Below, one piece after another: positions 1 through 9,201 of a stretch of 64,000 bases of DNA. The stretch covers positions 1 through 64,000 of the forward strand of contig JBOHWL010000192.1 of NCBI GenBank assembly GCA_050736615.1. The letters run 5' to 3'. The notes under the pieces are model-generated. The model was not told the DNA's origin. It searched no databases and was given only the letters and a program-made list of their open reading frames with translations. The translations under genes were made by a program, and so were the position numbers. Position 1 is the stretch's first letter. Each line of letters opens with the position of its first letter. This DNA comes from JBOHWJ01 sp050736615. GTDB taxonomy: Bacteria; Desulfobacterota; Binatia; Binatales; Binataceae.

Positions 1-1
1 G

Positions 2-535
2 CTCGAAGGTATCGGCGTCGTCGTCGACTGCCGCCGGGACATACATCAGAAAATCGCAATCGTTGACGGTCGGGTTGTGTGGTTCGGATCTCTCAATCCC
101 CTCTCTCACACGGCAAGAACGGACGAGATCATGATGCGCGTAGTCGCGCCAAGATTCGCGCCCGAGCTCGCTCGACAGGTAGCGATCAGCGCAGTCAAAC
201 ATCACGCCGCCGAGGAAAATGCATTAGCCCAGGCCGAAAACCCGCGATGCGGCAAGTGTGGCGGCAGAGCGTACTACTTTTGGAGCAACCGCCTTCAACG
301 GCCGTTCTTCGCCTGTGAATCAGGCTGCGGCTGGGTGCATGAGGCGACCGGTGCGGCTATGGCGCGACAACCGCAGCAACCGACCGACAATCTTCCAGAT
401 GACGGTCCATCCTGTCCGAAATGTGGCCAACCGACCCGACGACGGAGAGGTCGATACGGGTCGTTTTATGGATGTACTCGCTATCCGGAGTGTGACGGTA
501 AAATCAACGCCCGGCGGGCTGTCAACGCCAATTGA
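2..535 (+). CDS. PLD-like / double zinc-ribbon protein, C-terminal part
   Basis: The gene enters from the left edge, so its start is outside the window; 177 residues are visible. Near the beginning is a phospholipase D HKD signature (H15, K17, D22 of the visible part, followed by G-x-x-x-W-F-G-S-L-N). Two topoisomerase-type C4 zinc ribbons follow: Cys83/86/105/109 and Cys138/141/158/164. Proteins with a PLD domain and C-terminal zinc ribbons of this kind are known as DNA-binding nuclease or helicase-associated proteins, often the tail of a large AAA/helicase protein. HKD enzymes need two such motifs, so another may lie upstream or come from a dimer partner. A nucleic-acid role is inferred; the domain calls are seen directly. 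Confidence 0.75.
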   Translation, partial: LEGIGVVVDCRRDIHQKIAIVDGRVVWFGSLNPLSHTARTDEIMMRVVAPRFAPELARQVAISAVKHHAAEENALAQAENPRCGKCGGRAYYFWSNRLQRPFFACESGCGWVHEATGAAMARQPQQPTDNLPDDGPSCPKCGQPTRRRRGRYGSFYGCTRYPECDGKINARRAVNAN

Positions 536-678
536 ATTCTGACCCGCCGCCGTAAAAAAACCGCCGAAGTAAAAGCGCCCCGCACCCGCTGTGTTTCGTT
601 GATGTGTTGGCAAATCCCCGCGACAGGGCATCCTCTTGGCGCCACGCCGTGGCTGCTGGGTAGAGTTGTTCGATAACG

Positions 679-2430
679 ATGCGCGGCGTATCGTTTTTTC
701 ACTTTTATAAATGCGTCGCGGCTGTTAGTAACACCGTCATGTTTGAGCAAGCCCACGCACGGGCCTTTCATCGTCATTCGCTTTTGCGCTCCGGCTTAGT
801 GCTGGCCGTGATCATCGCGATCGTGGGCCTGATGAACACGCCGGCCACCCTGGCCTTCGAAGCTCATCAGGCGATGGTGGTCGCGGAAAGCGCGCGGGCG
901 GCACAAGCCGGCGTGAGCATTCTCAAGCAGGGCGGCAACGCCGTCGATGCGGCGGCGACGGTGGCGCTGGCCTTGGGTGTGACCAATTCGGGCTCATGCG
1001 GCATCGGCGGCGGCGGCTTCATGCTGATCTACTGGAAAAAAACCGGCCGGGTGTACGCACTCGATTATCGCGAACGGGCGCCGATGGCGGCCACCCCGGC
1101 CATGTATATGCGCAACGGCAACGCCGACGAAAAGCTGGCGCGCACGGGGCCGCTCGCGATCGCCGTGCCCGGCCAGATTGCGGGTATCGCGGCTTCGCTT
1201 CAACGTTTCGGCACGATGGATTTTCAACAAGTCGCCGCACCTGCGATAAAGCTCGCGCAGGGCTTTGCCCTCAGTCCGCACCTGGCCGGCGAAATCCGTT
1301 ACACCGCCGCCGCGATCTCACGGCAGCCGGGCTTTCACGCACTCTTCTTCAATGCGCAAGGCGCACCGCTTAAAGCCGGCGACACGGCACACGCGACGAA
1401 GCTCGCTGGTCTGATGAAGCGGCTGGGCAACCATCCGGACGTCGCTTTCTATCATGGCGCGGTGGCGCGGGAAATCGCCGATTACGTCAAGGCCCAGGGC
1501 GGCATCATGACCGCCGCGGACCTGGCCAGCTATACCGCGCTGTGGCGTGCGCCACTTCATCTCGGGTACCAGGGCGATACGGTCTATGCGATGCCACCGC
1601 CATCCTCGGGCGGGGTGGTGCTGGAAGTGCTCAGCATGTTGTCGACCGGTAATTTGGCAGGGCTCGGGCTCAATTCGCCGCCCTATTTAGCCCGCCTTAT
1701 CGAGGTGCTGCGTCAAGGGTTCATTGATCGCGCGCAGTACGCCGACCCGGCTTATGTCAAAGTTCCGATTGCGAAACTACTTTCCTCTGAACATATCGCG
1801 AATGCCCGCGCACGCGCGTTCCATCATCTTGCCAAGCCAATCAGCGCGGCTCACGACCATGGCACATCGAATTTTTGCATCACCGATCGTTGGGGCAATG
1901 TGGTGGTGGTCACCACCACCATCAATACGATTTTCGGCTCGAAGCTGATGGTGCCGTCACTGGGATTGATTTTGAATAATGAAATGGACGATTTCGGCGT
2001 GGCGCCGGGCGTCCCGAACGTCTTCAAACTGGCGGGAGCGAAAGCCAACGAAGTGGCCGGCGGCAAACGCCCCTTGTCCAGCATGACGCCCATTATCGCA
2101 CTGCGCCACGGGCATCCGGCCTTGGCTGTGGGAGGCTCCGGCGGACCGACCATAATCACCGGGGTGGTGCAGGTCACACTCGACATGCTGGATTTCCATA
2201 TGGCACCGATACACGCGGTGGCCGCACCGCGCATTCATGAGCAAGCCTCGCCTAACATTGTTTTCATCGAGGCGACGATGCCTTCAATCACGATCGAGGC
2301 GCTAAAGCAGATGGGCTATCGAGTGAAAGTTGTGCCGCATTTGGGCGCGGTCAACGCGATTGAGATAGCGCCGGGCGAACTGCAGGGCGCTTGGGACAAG
2401 CGCAAGGGCGGTGGCGCCGACGGTTATTGA
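679..2430 (+). CDS. ggt: Gamma-glutamyltransferase
   Basis: 583 residues, the usual length for a bacterial gamma-glutamyltransferase precursor. It cleaves the gamma-glutamyl bond of glutathione and related compounds in the periplasm and self-cleaves at a threonine. A hydrophobic export segment lies at about residues 38-60. The large-subunit signature (SGSCGIGGGGF) is near residue 105. The autocatalytic Thr is Thr396 in the motif H-G-T-S-N, followed by the small-subunit pattern ITDRWGN and later PLSSMTPII and GGSGGPTII. The ATG at 679 has no clear ribosome binding site; an in-frame ATG at 739 would still keep the signal segment. It stands alone, with about 145 bases before the next gene. Confidence 0.9.
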   Translation: MRGVSFFHFYKCVAAVSNTVMFEQAHARAFHRHSLLRSGLVLAVIIAIVGLMNTPATLAFEAHQAMVVAESARAAQAGVSILKQGGNAVDAAATVALALGVTNSGSCGIGGGGFMLIYWKKTGRVYALDYRERAPMAATPAMYMRNGNADEKLARTGPLAIAVPGQIAGIAASLQRFGTMDFQQVAAPAIKLAQGFALSPHLAGEIRYTAAAISRQPGFHALFFNAQGAPLKAGDTAHATKLAGLMKRLGNHPDVAFYHGAVAREIADYVKAQGGIMTAADLASYTALWRAPLHLGYQGDTVYAMPPPSSGGVVLEVLSMLSTGNLAGLGLNSPPYLARLIEVLRQGFIDRAQYADPAYVKVPIAKLLSSEHIANARARAFHHLAKPISAAHDHGTSNFCITDRWGNVVVVTTTINTIFGSKLMVPSLGLILNNEMDDFGVAPGVPNVFKLAGAKANEVAGGKRPLSSMTPIIALRHGHPALAVGGSGGPTIITGVVQVTLDMLDFHMAPIHAVAAPRIHEQASPNIVFIEATMPSITIEALKQMGYRVKVVPHLGAVNAIEIAPGELQGAWDKRKGGGADGY

Positions 2431-2575
2431 ACAGCCCGACGCTCCCTCCCTACAGGCGGACCGTGGCGGAGCCGAGCACCCTGGCGAAGCCACGGGTGAA
2501 GCGGGCGGGCGGGTCGCGAGTGGCGTCAAAGTCAAAGGCGCTGCGGCGTGCGTTCCAAGTTGCTGACCATTAGAC

Positions 2576-4423
2576 TTGAGCGCCGTGATTCGTTCAGCAT
2601 TCTGCACTCATCCAGATCCCACGCACGAACTTGAGGAATCAGCTCTTCGCGTGCGCGGCATCGCTATCTCGCCGCGGCTGTGGACGGTCTGTTTCCTGCT
2701 CGTTGTGACCAGTATCGGAGGCCTGATTTTCTTCTATAATTTGGGCGCGTACGGACTGTGGGAGCCGGACGAGGCACGCTACGCGGAAATCGCGCGCGAA
2801 ATGCTGGCGACCCATAACTTCGTTGTCCCTCATCTAAACTACGTCGATTACGTCGAAAAGCCGCCGCTGCTCTACTGGCTGACAGCCGCTTCGATGCACC
2901 TGTTTGGTCTGAACGAATTCGGCGCACGTCTGCCCAACGCAGCCGCCGCCATGGCTGGGCTGCTGGCGACCTTTGTCTTCGCCCTCAAGGCCTTCGACCG
3001 GCGCCGCGCGCTCATCGCCGGGGTGATACTGGCAACCAGCGGATTGTACGTCGTGATGGCGCAGGTGCTTACCACCGACATGCTGCTGACCGCCTTGCTT
3101 ACCATCGCTCTGTTCGCGCTCTATCTGCATTGGCGCGATGGCGGCGCGTGGTGCTGGCTGATGTACGCCGCGATGGCCCTGGCGGTCCTGACCAAGGGTC
3201 CGGTGGGCGTGGCGATTCCGCTGCTGGTTGGCTTGATTTTTTTGTGGTGGGAACGCGATCTTCGCGGGGCCATTCGGCGCTTCCATATTATCACCGGCAT
3301 CCTTCTGACGGCCGCCATTTCCTTGCCCTGGTTCGTGGCGATGACGATGCGGGTGCGGGGTTATTTCGCCTTCTACTTCATTGGTGAAAATATTCTCCGT
3401 TTTCTACAACCTGGCTACAGCCACACCGAGCCAATTTACTATTACCTTCCGGTGATCGCGCTGGGCGTTTTGCCGTGGACACTGCTGGCACCATTGATTT
3501 CGTGGCGAGGATTGAATGCGCATCCCGCGCGCCGCTTCTGCATCATCGCCGCCGCGGTTATCCTCGTTTTCTTTTCGCTCGCGCATGCGAAACTGATCCC
3601 CTACATAATGCCCGCCCTTCCACCGCTTGCCGTCGTCATGGGGGACGGGCTGGCAAACTTGCTTGAAAGCGAACGCGCCAATACCGCGCCCACCATGGGA
3701 TTTGACCCACGGGTGCGCCGTTTTTGCATTAGCGCAGTCCTAATCGCAATCGCCGGCGCGGCGATCCTCGAAGTATCGCTTCATGCGGCGGATTTTCGCA
3801 GTCCCTATGTCATAAGGGTGCGACCGGCACTCGAAGTGGCCGCCGCGATCGCGTTAGTCACGGGGGTGGTATGCTGGTGCGCGTTTTGGTCTGACAGACT
3901 CCGCTTCGGCCTGGCTGCGCTGATCGCGGCCACCACGGCGCTATACATCGTTTTCAGTTACGGGCGTCTGATGGCGACGCCATTACGGTCTTATGCGCAT
4001 CTCGCTCGCACGATTGACGCGCGCGCTCCCAACGCGACCCTGGTATGCTATCCGCGCTATTTGCAATCCCTGCCGTTCTACACGCGCCGACGCGTGATCC
4101 TGGTTGGCGATAAAACCGAGCTAACTTTTGGCGCCGCGCGCGCCCCCGATGCAAATCAATATTTTTTTAAAAATCAAATCGGCTTGCTGAAGCTGTGGAA
4201 CGAGCCACGCCAAACGGTGCTGGTGCTTGACCGCGCGGTTTTCCCCGGATTGAAGCGGCGCCTGGGTGCCTATGTCGTAATCGCCGCCGACCGCAAAAAA
4301 ATCGCGGTCATGAAGCCGGCGCCCGCGCTCGCGACCGCTAAATCCAAAGACGGGCGAACCGGAGTTCACACGGTAGTCCGAGTCAAGCGGTCGCCTCAGG
4401 CGCGCCATTCGGATAACCATTAG
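2576..4423 (+). CDS. ArnT/PMT-like GT-C glycosyltransferase
   Basis: 615 residues, a polytopic membrane protein with about a dozen hydrophobic segments. The acidic GT-C signature EPDEARYA (E63, D65, E66) sits in the first periplasmic loop and is followed by a conserved VEKPPLLYW segment, as in ArnT and related enzymes that transfer sugars from undecaprenyl-phosphate donors on the outer face of the inner membrane. ArnT itself adds aminoarabinose to lipid A. The acceptor here is unknown; the neighbours (HpnL-like, HpnJ, HpnI) make a hopanoid or outer-membrane lipid plausible. The TTG start at 2576 is uncertain; GTG codons at 2585 and 2651 are alternatives. The next gene starts 35 bases downstream, suggesting co-transcription. 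Confidence 0.8.
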   Translation: MSAVIRSAFCTHPDPTHELEESALRVRGIAISPRLWTVCFLLVVTSIGGLIFFYNLGAYGLWEPDEARYAEIAREMLATHNFVVPHLNYVDYVEKPPLLYWLTAASMHLFGLNEFGARLPNAAAAMAGLLATFVFALKAFDRRRALIAGVILATSGLYVVMAQVLTTDMLLTALLTIALFALYLHWRDGGAWCWLMYAAMALAVLTKGPVGVAIPLLVGLIFLWWERDLRGAIRRFHIITGILLTAAISLPWFVAMTMRVRGYFAFYFIGENILRFLQPGYSHTEPIYYYLPVIALGVLPWTLLAPLISWRGLNAHPARRFCIIAAAVILVFFSLAHAKLIPYIMPALPPLAVVMGDGLANLLESERANTAPTMGFDPRVRRFCISAVLIAIAGAAILEVSLHAADFRSPYVIRVRPALEVAAAIALVTGVVCWCAFWSDRLRFGLAALIAATTALYIVFSYGRLMATPLRSYAHLARTIDARAPNATLVCYPRYLQSLPFYTRRRVILVGDKTELTFGAARAPDANQYFFKNQIGLLKLWNEPRQTVLVLDRAVFPGLKRRLGAYVVIAADRKKIAVMKPAPALATAKSKDGRTGVHTVVRVKRSPQARHSDNH

Positions 4424-4458
4424 CCTGCGGCCATCAAAGGCACTCGCCAGCACCATTT

Positions 4459-5457
4459 ATGGTTGAACCACTAAGACGCGCCGAGCCCGCAACAGCGGCG
4501 GTCGCGGCGCCGTCCAAGCGCAATTCATATTCCGGTTTCGCCTTGCGCGTTGGACTTGGTCTGTGCGTGATCGGGTTGCTGCTTTGGCATTACAACGCGC
4601 GCCCAATCCTGCGAACGCTCGAGGGCGAGCGGGCCGGATGCTTCACTCTGGCGATCATCATTTACTTGCTCGGACAGGCATTGTCGGCGTTTCGATGGCA
4701 ATTGCTCGCGCGAATGAACTCCATCCGGGGTCGGTATGCCGAGTTTTTCTCCTATACCTATATCGGCATGTTCACCAACCTGTTCGTACCTGGGCTGATC
4801 GGCGGCGACGCTGCGCGGGCAATCTATCTTGGCCGGCGTCATCAAAAGATGGGGCCAGCGGTCGCGTCGGTGATCGCCGACCGCGCGATCGGCTTATTGG
4901 GTCTATTTTGGCTTGGTTCGGCCTGCGTGATGATTCTTGGCCGCGTTTTTTCGCCTTCGGTATTTTATTCCGCGATGGCGATTGGTGTCCTCACTGTGAT
5001 CGGATGGCTCGCGTTGCCGTTGATCGCTCGGCTGCTGGGCACGGTCGGTGGACGAATCGGCAATTTCGCCAGACCGGTGCTTCCTTACCTTCGTCGTCCG
5101 TTCAAGCTTATACCGGCTATTCTACTCTCTCTTGTCCTGCAATTGATGCTGGCGTTGGCGCAGTATGTGCTTGCAATTGGCCTTGGACTGAACATATCGC
5201 CGTTACTTTTCACGGCCTGCGTGCCGATCGCCAATCTGCTCGCCAGCCTCCCGATAACTTTCAACGGCTTGGGAGTCCGCGAGACTGCTTACCTGGTGCT
5301 GCTCGGAATGGCGGGCGTGAGTAATGAGCACGCGATCGCCTTGGGCCTTTTATGGTTTGCTAGTACCATGATCGCGGGACTGAGCGGAGCGGTGGTTTTT
5401 GCGATGACCGAGACACCCGCCCTGATCGGGGCACGTGAAGTGGCCACAAGCGATTGA
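4459..5457 (+). CDS. UPF0104 / LPG-synthase-TM family protein, HpnL-like
   Basis: 332 residues, about eight membrane segments and almost no soluble domain. The LPG_synthase_TM (UPF0104, flippase-like) family is recognised from the conserved segments FVPGLIGGDAARA and TFNGLGVRETAYL. The family includes the membrane half of lysylphosphatidylglycerol synthase (MprF), AglD-like proteins and the hopanoid-associated protein HpnL. Because it lies directly between an ArnT-like enzyme and hpnJ/hpnI, an HpnL-type role in moving or presenting a lipid intermediate is the best guess. That function is inferred from neighbours; family membership is seen in the sequence. A more diverged relative lies at 14839-15837. 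Confidence 0.75.
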   Translation: MVEPLRRAEPATAAVAAPSKRNSYSGFALRVGLGLCVIGLLLWHYNARPILRTLEGERAGCFTLAIIIYLLGQALSAFRWQLLARMNSIRGRYAEFFSYTYIGMFTNLFVPGLIGGDAARAIYLGRRHQKMGPAVASVIADRAIGLLGLFWLGSACVMILGRVFSPSVFYSAMAIGVLTVIGWLALPLIARLLGTVGGRIGNFARPVLPYLRRPFKLIPAILLSLVLQLMLALAQYVLAIGLGLNISPLLFTACVPIANLLASLPITFNGLGVRETAYLVLLGMAGVSNEHAIALGLLWFASTMIAGLSGAVVFAMTETPALIGAREVATSD

Positions 5458-5566
5458 AACGAGGAATTTCACTCGGCTTGTATCGAGGATTAAGCGCCAA
5501 TATATTCGTAACTGACCAAGCGGACAGGCGGACGAACGCTAACCAACCCGCTGGAGCGAGCTCAAG

Positions 5567-7024
5567 ATGGATGTGATGAAGACCCTGTTTCTCAATCCTC
5601 CTTCCTACGACGATTTCGATGGCGGGGCCGGCTCGCGTTATCAGGCAACCCGGGAAGTTTGGTCGTTTTGGTATCCGACCTGGCTCGCCTATCCGGCCGG
5701 TATGATCCCGGGCGCCCGCCTACTCGACGCGCCGCCGCATGATTATGATCCGGCCAAGACGGTTGAAGCAGCGAAACACTACGATTTTGTGGTTATCCAC
5801 ACCTCGACGCCGTCATTGCGGATGGATATGCGCACTGCGGAGGCGATTAAGGCCGCCAATTCCAGGTGCGTCGTGGCGTTCGTCGGTGGACATCCGACGG
5901 CGCGTCCAGAGGAAACGCTGAAGTTGTCCGAGGCGGTCGATATCGCCGCGCGTAAGGAATTCGACCACTCAATGGTCGAAGTGGCGCAAGGATGGGATTG
6001 GGCGAAAATCGATGGCATCAGCTACCGCCGCAACGGACTGATTCAACACAATCCTGACCGCCCTATTCTTACCAACGAGGAACTCGATCGCCTGCCCTTC
6101 GTGACCGAGGTTTACGAGAAAAATCTCGATTATCTGAAATACAACAGTCCGTACTGCCAATACCCGTACGTCTCGCTGTATACCGGACGCGGATGCCCGG
6201 CACGTTGCACGTTCTGCCTATGGCCGCAGGTGACCCAGGGTCACAAATATCGCGTGCGCAGCCCGGAAAACGTCTATGAAGAAGTCGCCGCGATGAAGGC
6301 GAAGTTTCCCAGGATGAAGGAACTCTTCTTTGACGACGACACCTTCACCGCCGATCCGATGCGGGCGCGCAAAATTGCACAGTTGCTCAAGCCACTGGGT
6401 ATTACCTGGTCGACCAACTCGCGCGCCAACGTCGATTACGAAACGCTCAAGATGCTCAAAGATTCGGGCCTGCGCCTGTTTGTCGTGGGCTACGAAAGCG
6501 GCAACGCCGAAATCCTCAAGAATATCAAAAAGGGCGTGCGGCTCGACCGCGCCCGCCGTTTCACCAGGGATTGCCACGACGTCGGCATCCTGATCCATGG
6601 CACGTTTATCCTCGGGCTGCCCGGCGAGTCACGCGATACCATTGAGGAGACTATGAAATTCGCCCGGGAAATGGACTGTGAGACGATTCAAGTTTCGCTC
6701 GCGTCCCCGTATCCGGGCACCGAGTTGTTCGAGTACGTGACCGCGAATGGCTATCTGGCGGTCGACCCTTTGCTCGACGAGGCCGGATATCAGAAGTGTA
6801 CGATAAAGTATCCGGGCCTGAGTGCGGATGAAATTTATCAATCCGTGGAGCGCTTTTACCGTTCCTTCTATTTCCGCCCGCGTTACATATTCAAGGCGGT
6901 GCGCAAAATGATGACGTCCTCCGAAGAATGCAAGCGACTACTTAAAGAGGGTATGCAGTTTCTTTCCACTATGCGTCAGCGACGGGCGCAATTGCGCCGC
7001 GGCGTCGATACGCAAGCGGCCTGA
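5567..7024 (+). CDS. hpnJ: Hopanoid biosynthesis radical SAM protein HpnJ
   Basis: 485 residues, a B12-binding-type radical SAM protein. The cluster motif is C210-x3-C214-x2-C217 within TGRGCPARCTFCLWP. The N-terminus (LFLNPPSYDDFDGGAGSRYQ) and the WYPTWLAYPAG segment are characteristic of HpnJ. HpnJ is known to contract the glucosamine ring of bacteriohopanetetrol glucosamine to form the cyclitol ether. The N-terminal cobalamin-like region covers about residues 1-190, the radical SAM barrel 195-400. The start has GGAGCGAGCTCAAG just before ATG 5567; an ATG at 5576 is also possible. It is followed after 124 bases by hpnI. The expected deacetylase partner HpnK is not seen in this window. Confidence 0.92.
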   Translation: MDVMKTLFLNPPSYDDFDGGAGSRYQATREVWSFWYPTWLAYPAGMIPGARLLDAPPHDYDPAKTVEAAKHYDFVVIHTSTPSLRMDMRTAEAIKAANSRCVVAFVGGHPTARPEETLKLSEAVDIAARKEFDHSMVEVAQGWDWAKIDGISYRRNGLIQHNPDRPILTNEELDRLPFVTEVYEKNLDYLKYNSPYCQYPYVSLYTGRGCPARCTFCLWPQVTQGHKYRVRSPENVYEEVAAMKAKFPRMKELFFDDDTFTADPMRARKIAQLLKPLGITWSTNSRANVDYETLKMLKDSGLRLFVVGYESGNAEILKNIKKGVRLDRARRFTRDCHDVGILIHGTFILGLPGESRDTIEETMKFAREMDCETIQVSLASPYPGTELFEYVTANGYLAVDPLLDEAGYQKCTIKYPGLSADEIYQSVERFYRSFYFRPRYIFKAVRKMMTSSEECKRLLKEGMQFLSTMRQRRAQLRRGVDTQAA

Positions 7025-7148
7025 CATTCACGTTATATCAGACGCATCCAGTTAGCGCGTACGGCTCACACGACTTCCGTCCGAGAGCACCAGTGAAAGC
7101 GGCGCGGGGTACCATCCGGGCAATGTTACGGGACGCAAATCAAGGGTT

Positions 7149-8306
7149 ATGAACGCGGTGGCGGCCCTGGCGGCCGCGGGTGTTCTGATTTCGCTGGGCT
7201 ATTATGCGGCCGCGAGTGTGGCGGCGATTCGCTTCTGGTTCAGAACTTCCTCGCCAGCCGCACCGCTGCCGAAGATTGTCCCTCGTGTCGCGGTGCTGAA
7301 ACCGCTCCACGGCCCCGGCAAGCATCTGTTCGAAAACCTCACGAGCTTTCTGGAAAGCGACTATCCGCGCGTCGAATATATTTTTGGCATCACCGACTAT
7401 GAAGACCGCGCGATCGACGTGCCACTCGCGCTGAAAGCGCAATATCATCTCGCGAATATCGCATTGGTAATCGGGGAAGATGCCAACGCGGAGAATCCCA
7501 AAATCGCCAAGCTGATCAAAATGACCGAGCGCGAGTCGAAAGCGGAAATCTATGTGGTCAGTGACGCGGATATCGCCGTTGAACCCGATTATCTCAAGCG
7601 GATCGTCACTGAACTGGGTACTGACGACGATACCGGGCTGGTGACTTGCGTCTATCGCGCACGTCCTGGCGGCGGCCTGGCGGCACGCTTCGAAGCGCTC
7701 GCGATCAACACCGACTTCGCGCCATTGGTGATGCTTTCGGCGGCAATCGAACCGATTCGCTACGCACTCGGCGCAACCGTGGCGGTCAAACGGCGCGCGC
7801 TCGAGGCTATCGGCGGTTTCCGCGCCCTCAAAGACAAGCTCGCCGACGATTATTTTTTAGGCCAGATGGCCGCCTGCCATGGCTTCCAGATAAAACTCTC
7901 CAGCGCGATCGTCTCCACTTCGTGCGAACATCGCAGCTTCGCCGACTTCTGGACGCATCAGTTGCGCTGGGCGCGTACCTATCGCACAGCGCGTAAACTC
8001 AGCCTCGGCACGATCCTGACCCAGGGGCCGTTCTGGGCGATTATCTTGATGTTGGCCTCGCGCTTCTCCCCGGTTTCCATTGCGGTCTTCTTCGGCGTTA
8101 TCGCGGCTCGCCTCGGCATGTCGGCGCTGCTGATTTGGAAGGTGCTGGGCATGCCCGATCGGCTGCGCGATCTCTGGCTGGTGCCGTTCAAGGATCTGGT
8201 GATGACGGCAGTGTGGTTCGCCAGCCTGCTCAGCAACAAAGTCGTCTGGGGCGGCCGCGAGCTGGTGGTCGGAGCCGACGGCAGTATGCGCGAAGCGAAT
8301 GGCTGA
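7149..8306 (+). CDS. hpnI: Hopanoid glycosyltransferase HpnI
   Basis: 385 residues, GT2 family. HpnI is known to add N-acetylglucosamine to bacteriohopanetetrol before HpnK and HpnJ act. One N-terminal membrane segment is followed by the HpnI signature VAVLKPLHGPG, the metal-binding D139-A-D141 motif in YVVSDADIAV, and the Q-x-x-R-W motif in HQLRWARTYR. Two or three C-terminal membrane segments follow (FWAIILMLASRF and onward). The gene overlaps the downstream transporter by 8 bases (8299-8306), so the two are almost certainly translated together. Confidence 0.9.
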   Translation: MNAVAALAAAGVLISLGYYAAASVAAIRFWFRTSSPAAPLPKIVPRVAVLKPLHGPGKHLFENLTSFLESDYPRVEYIFGITDYEDRAIDVPLALKAQYHLANIALVIGEDANAENPKIAKLIKMTERESKAEIYVVSDADIAVEPDYLKRIVTELGTDDDTGLVTCVYRARPGGGLAARFEALAINTDFAPLVMLSAAIEPIRYALGATVAVKRRALEAIGGFRALKDKLADDYFLGQMAACHGFQIKLSSAIVSTSCEHRSFADFWTHQLRWARTYRTARKLSLGTILTQGPFWAIILMLASRFSPVSIAVFFGVIAARLGMSALLIWKVLGMPDRLRDLWLVPFKDLVMTAVWFASLLSNKVVWGGRELVVGADGSMREANG

Positions 8307-9201
8307 GCGCGGCGCGCTGCCGCTCTTTCTGCTGCTGGGATTGTTCGCGAGCTTTCTGCTGGCGTTCGGCCTGCTGATGATGAAAAGTTGCGCCGATCGC
8401 TTGCCGGTAGCGGCCGGCCGCGGGGCGCTGTGGGCGGTGGTGCGCTGGATTCGCGAACCTATCTGGAGCGGCGGGCTGACACTCCAAGCGTTAGGTTACA
8501 CCCTCAGCGTCGTCGCCCTGGCGGGCGCGCCGGTCTCGCTGGTATCCGTGACGATGCAGGGCGGCATCGCACTGTTCGTGCTTTTCGCGGTGATTTTTTT
8601 GCATGAGCGCGCACGGCCGCTGGAATGGCTGGGGATTGGCGGAATTATCGCCGCCATCGCGATGCTCGCGGCCTCGTTGGATTCAGGCGCGGCGCAAGGC
8701 GGTATAGAGGTAGCCGCGCTCGAGGGATTCTCCGGCATCGCGGCGCTCAGCGCGCTCGCACCATATCTATCAACTCGCCTCCGAAACAGCGGCATCGCCC
8801 CCGCGATCGCATCAGGAGTTTTCTTTGGTGCGGGCGCGATCTACACCAAGGCAATGACCTATTCGTTTACCGGTACGCTTGAGCTGACAATCGCTATCAA
8901 TGTGCTGTCCAGCCCGTATGTCTACCTGATCATCGTCACCAACATTATCGGCATCGTGTTGCTGCAGAATTCCTTTCATGCGGCCCGTGGACTTATCGTA
9001 ATGCCGATTTCGTCAGCATTGTCGAATATCATGCCGATTTTGGGCGGCATCGCGGTTTTTGGCGAAAGCCTACCTTCACAGCCGTTTGACGCCGCGATGC
9101 GCGCGGCCGCCTTCGCCTTAACCATCGGAGCAAGCGCGCTGCTCGCCACTACCCGCGAAGACGCGGGAGTAATCGAGAACAAGGCCAACGCCACCGGCTA
9201 A
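8299..9201 (+). CDS. EamA/DMT-family transporter
   Basis: 300 residues with about ten predicted membrane segments in two halves, typical of the drug/metabolite transporter superfamily. The ATG lies inside the last codons of hpnI (8-base overlap), so translational coupling is likely and a role in moving a hopanoid intermediate or its sugar donor is plausible. The substrate cannot be read from the sequence. The stop codon overlaps the end of the convergent CoA-transferase gene by 4 bases, and no terminator hairpin is visible between them. Confidence 0.8.
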   Translation: MAERGALPLFLLLGLFASFLLAFGLLMMKSCADRLPVAAGRGALWAVVRWIREPIWSGGLTLQALGYTLSVVALAGAPVSLVSVTMQGGIALFVLFAVIFLHERARPLEWLGIGGIIAAIAMLAASLDSGAAQGGIEVAALEGFSGIAALSALAPYLSTRLRNSGIAPAIASGVFFGAGAIYTKAMTYSFTGTLELTIAINVLSSPYVYLIIVTNIIGIVLLQNSFHAARGLIVMPISSALSNIMPILGGIAVFGESLPSQPFDAAMRAAAFALTIGASALLATTREDAGVIENKANATG

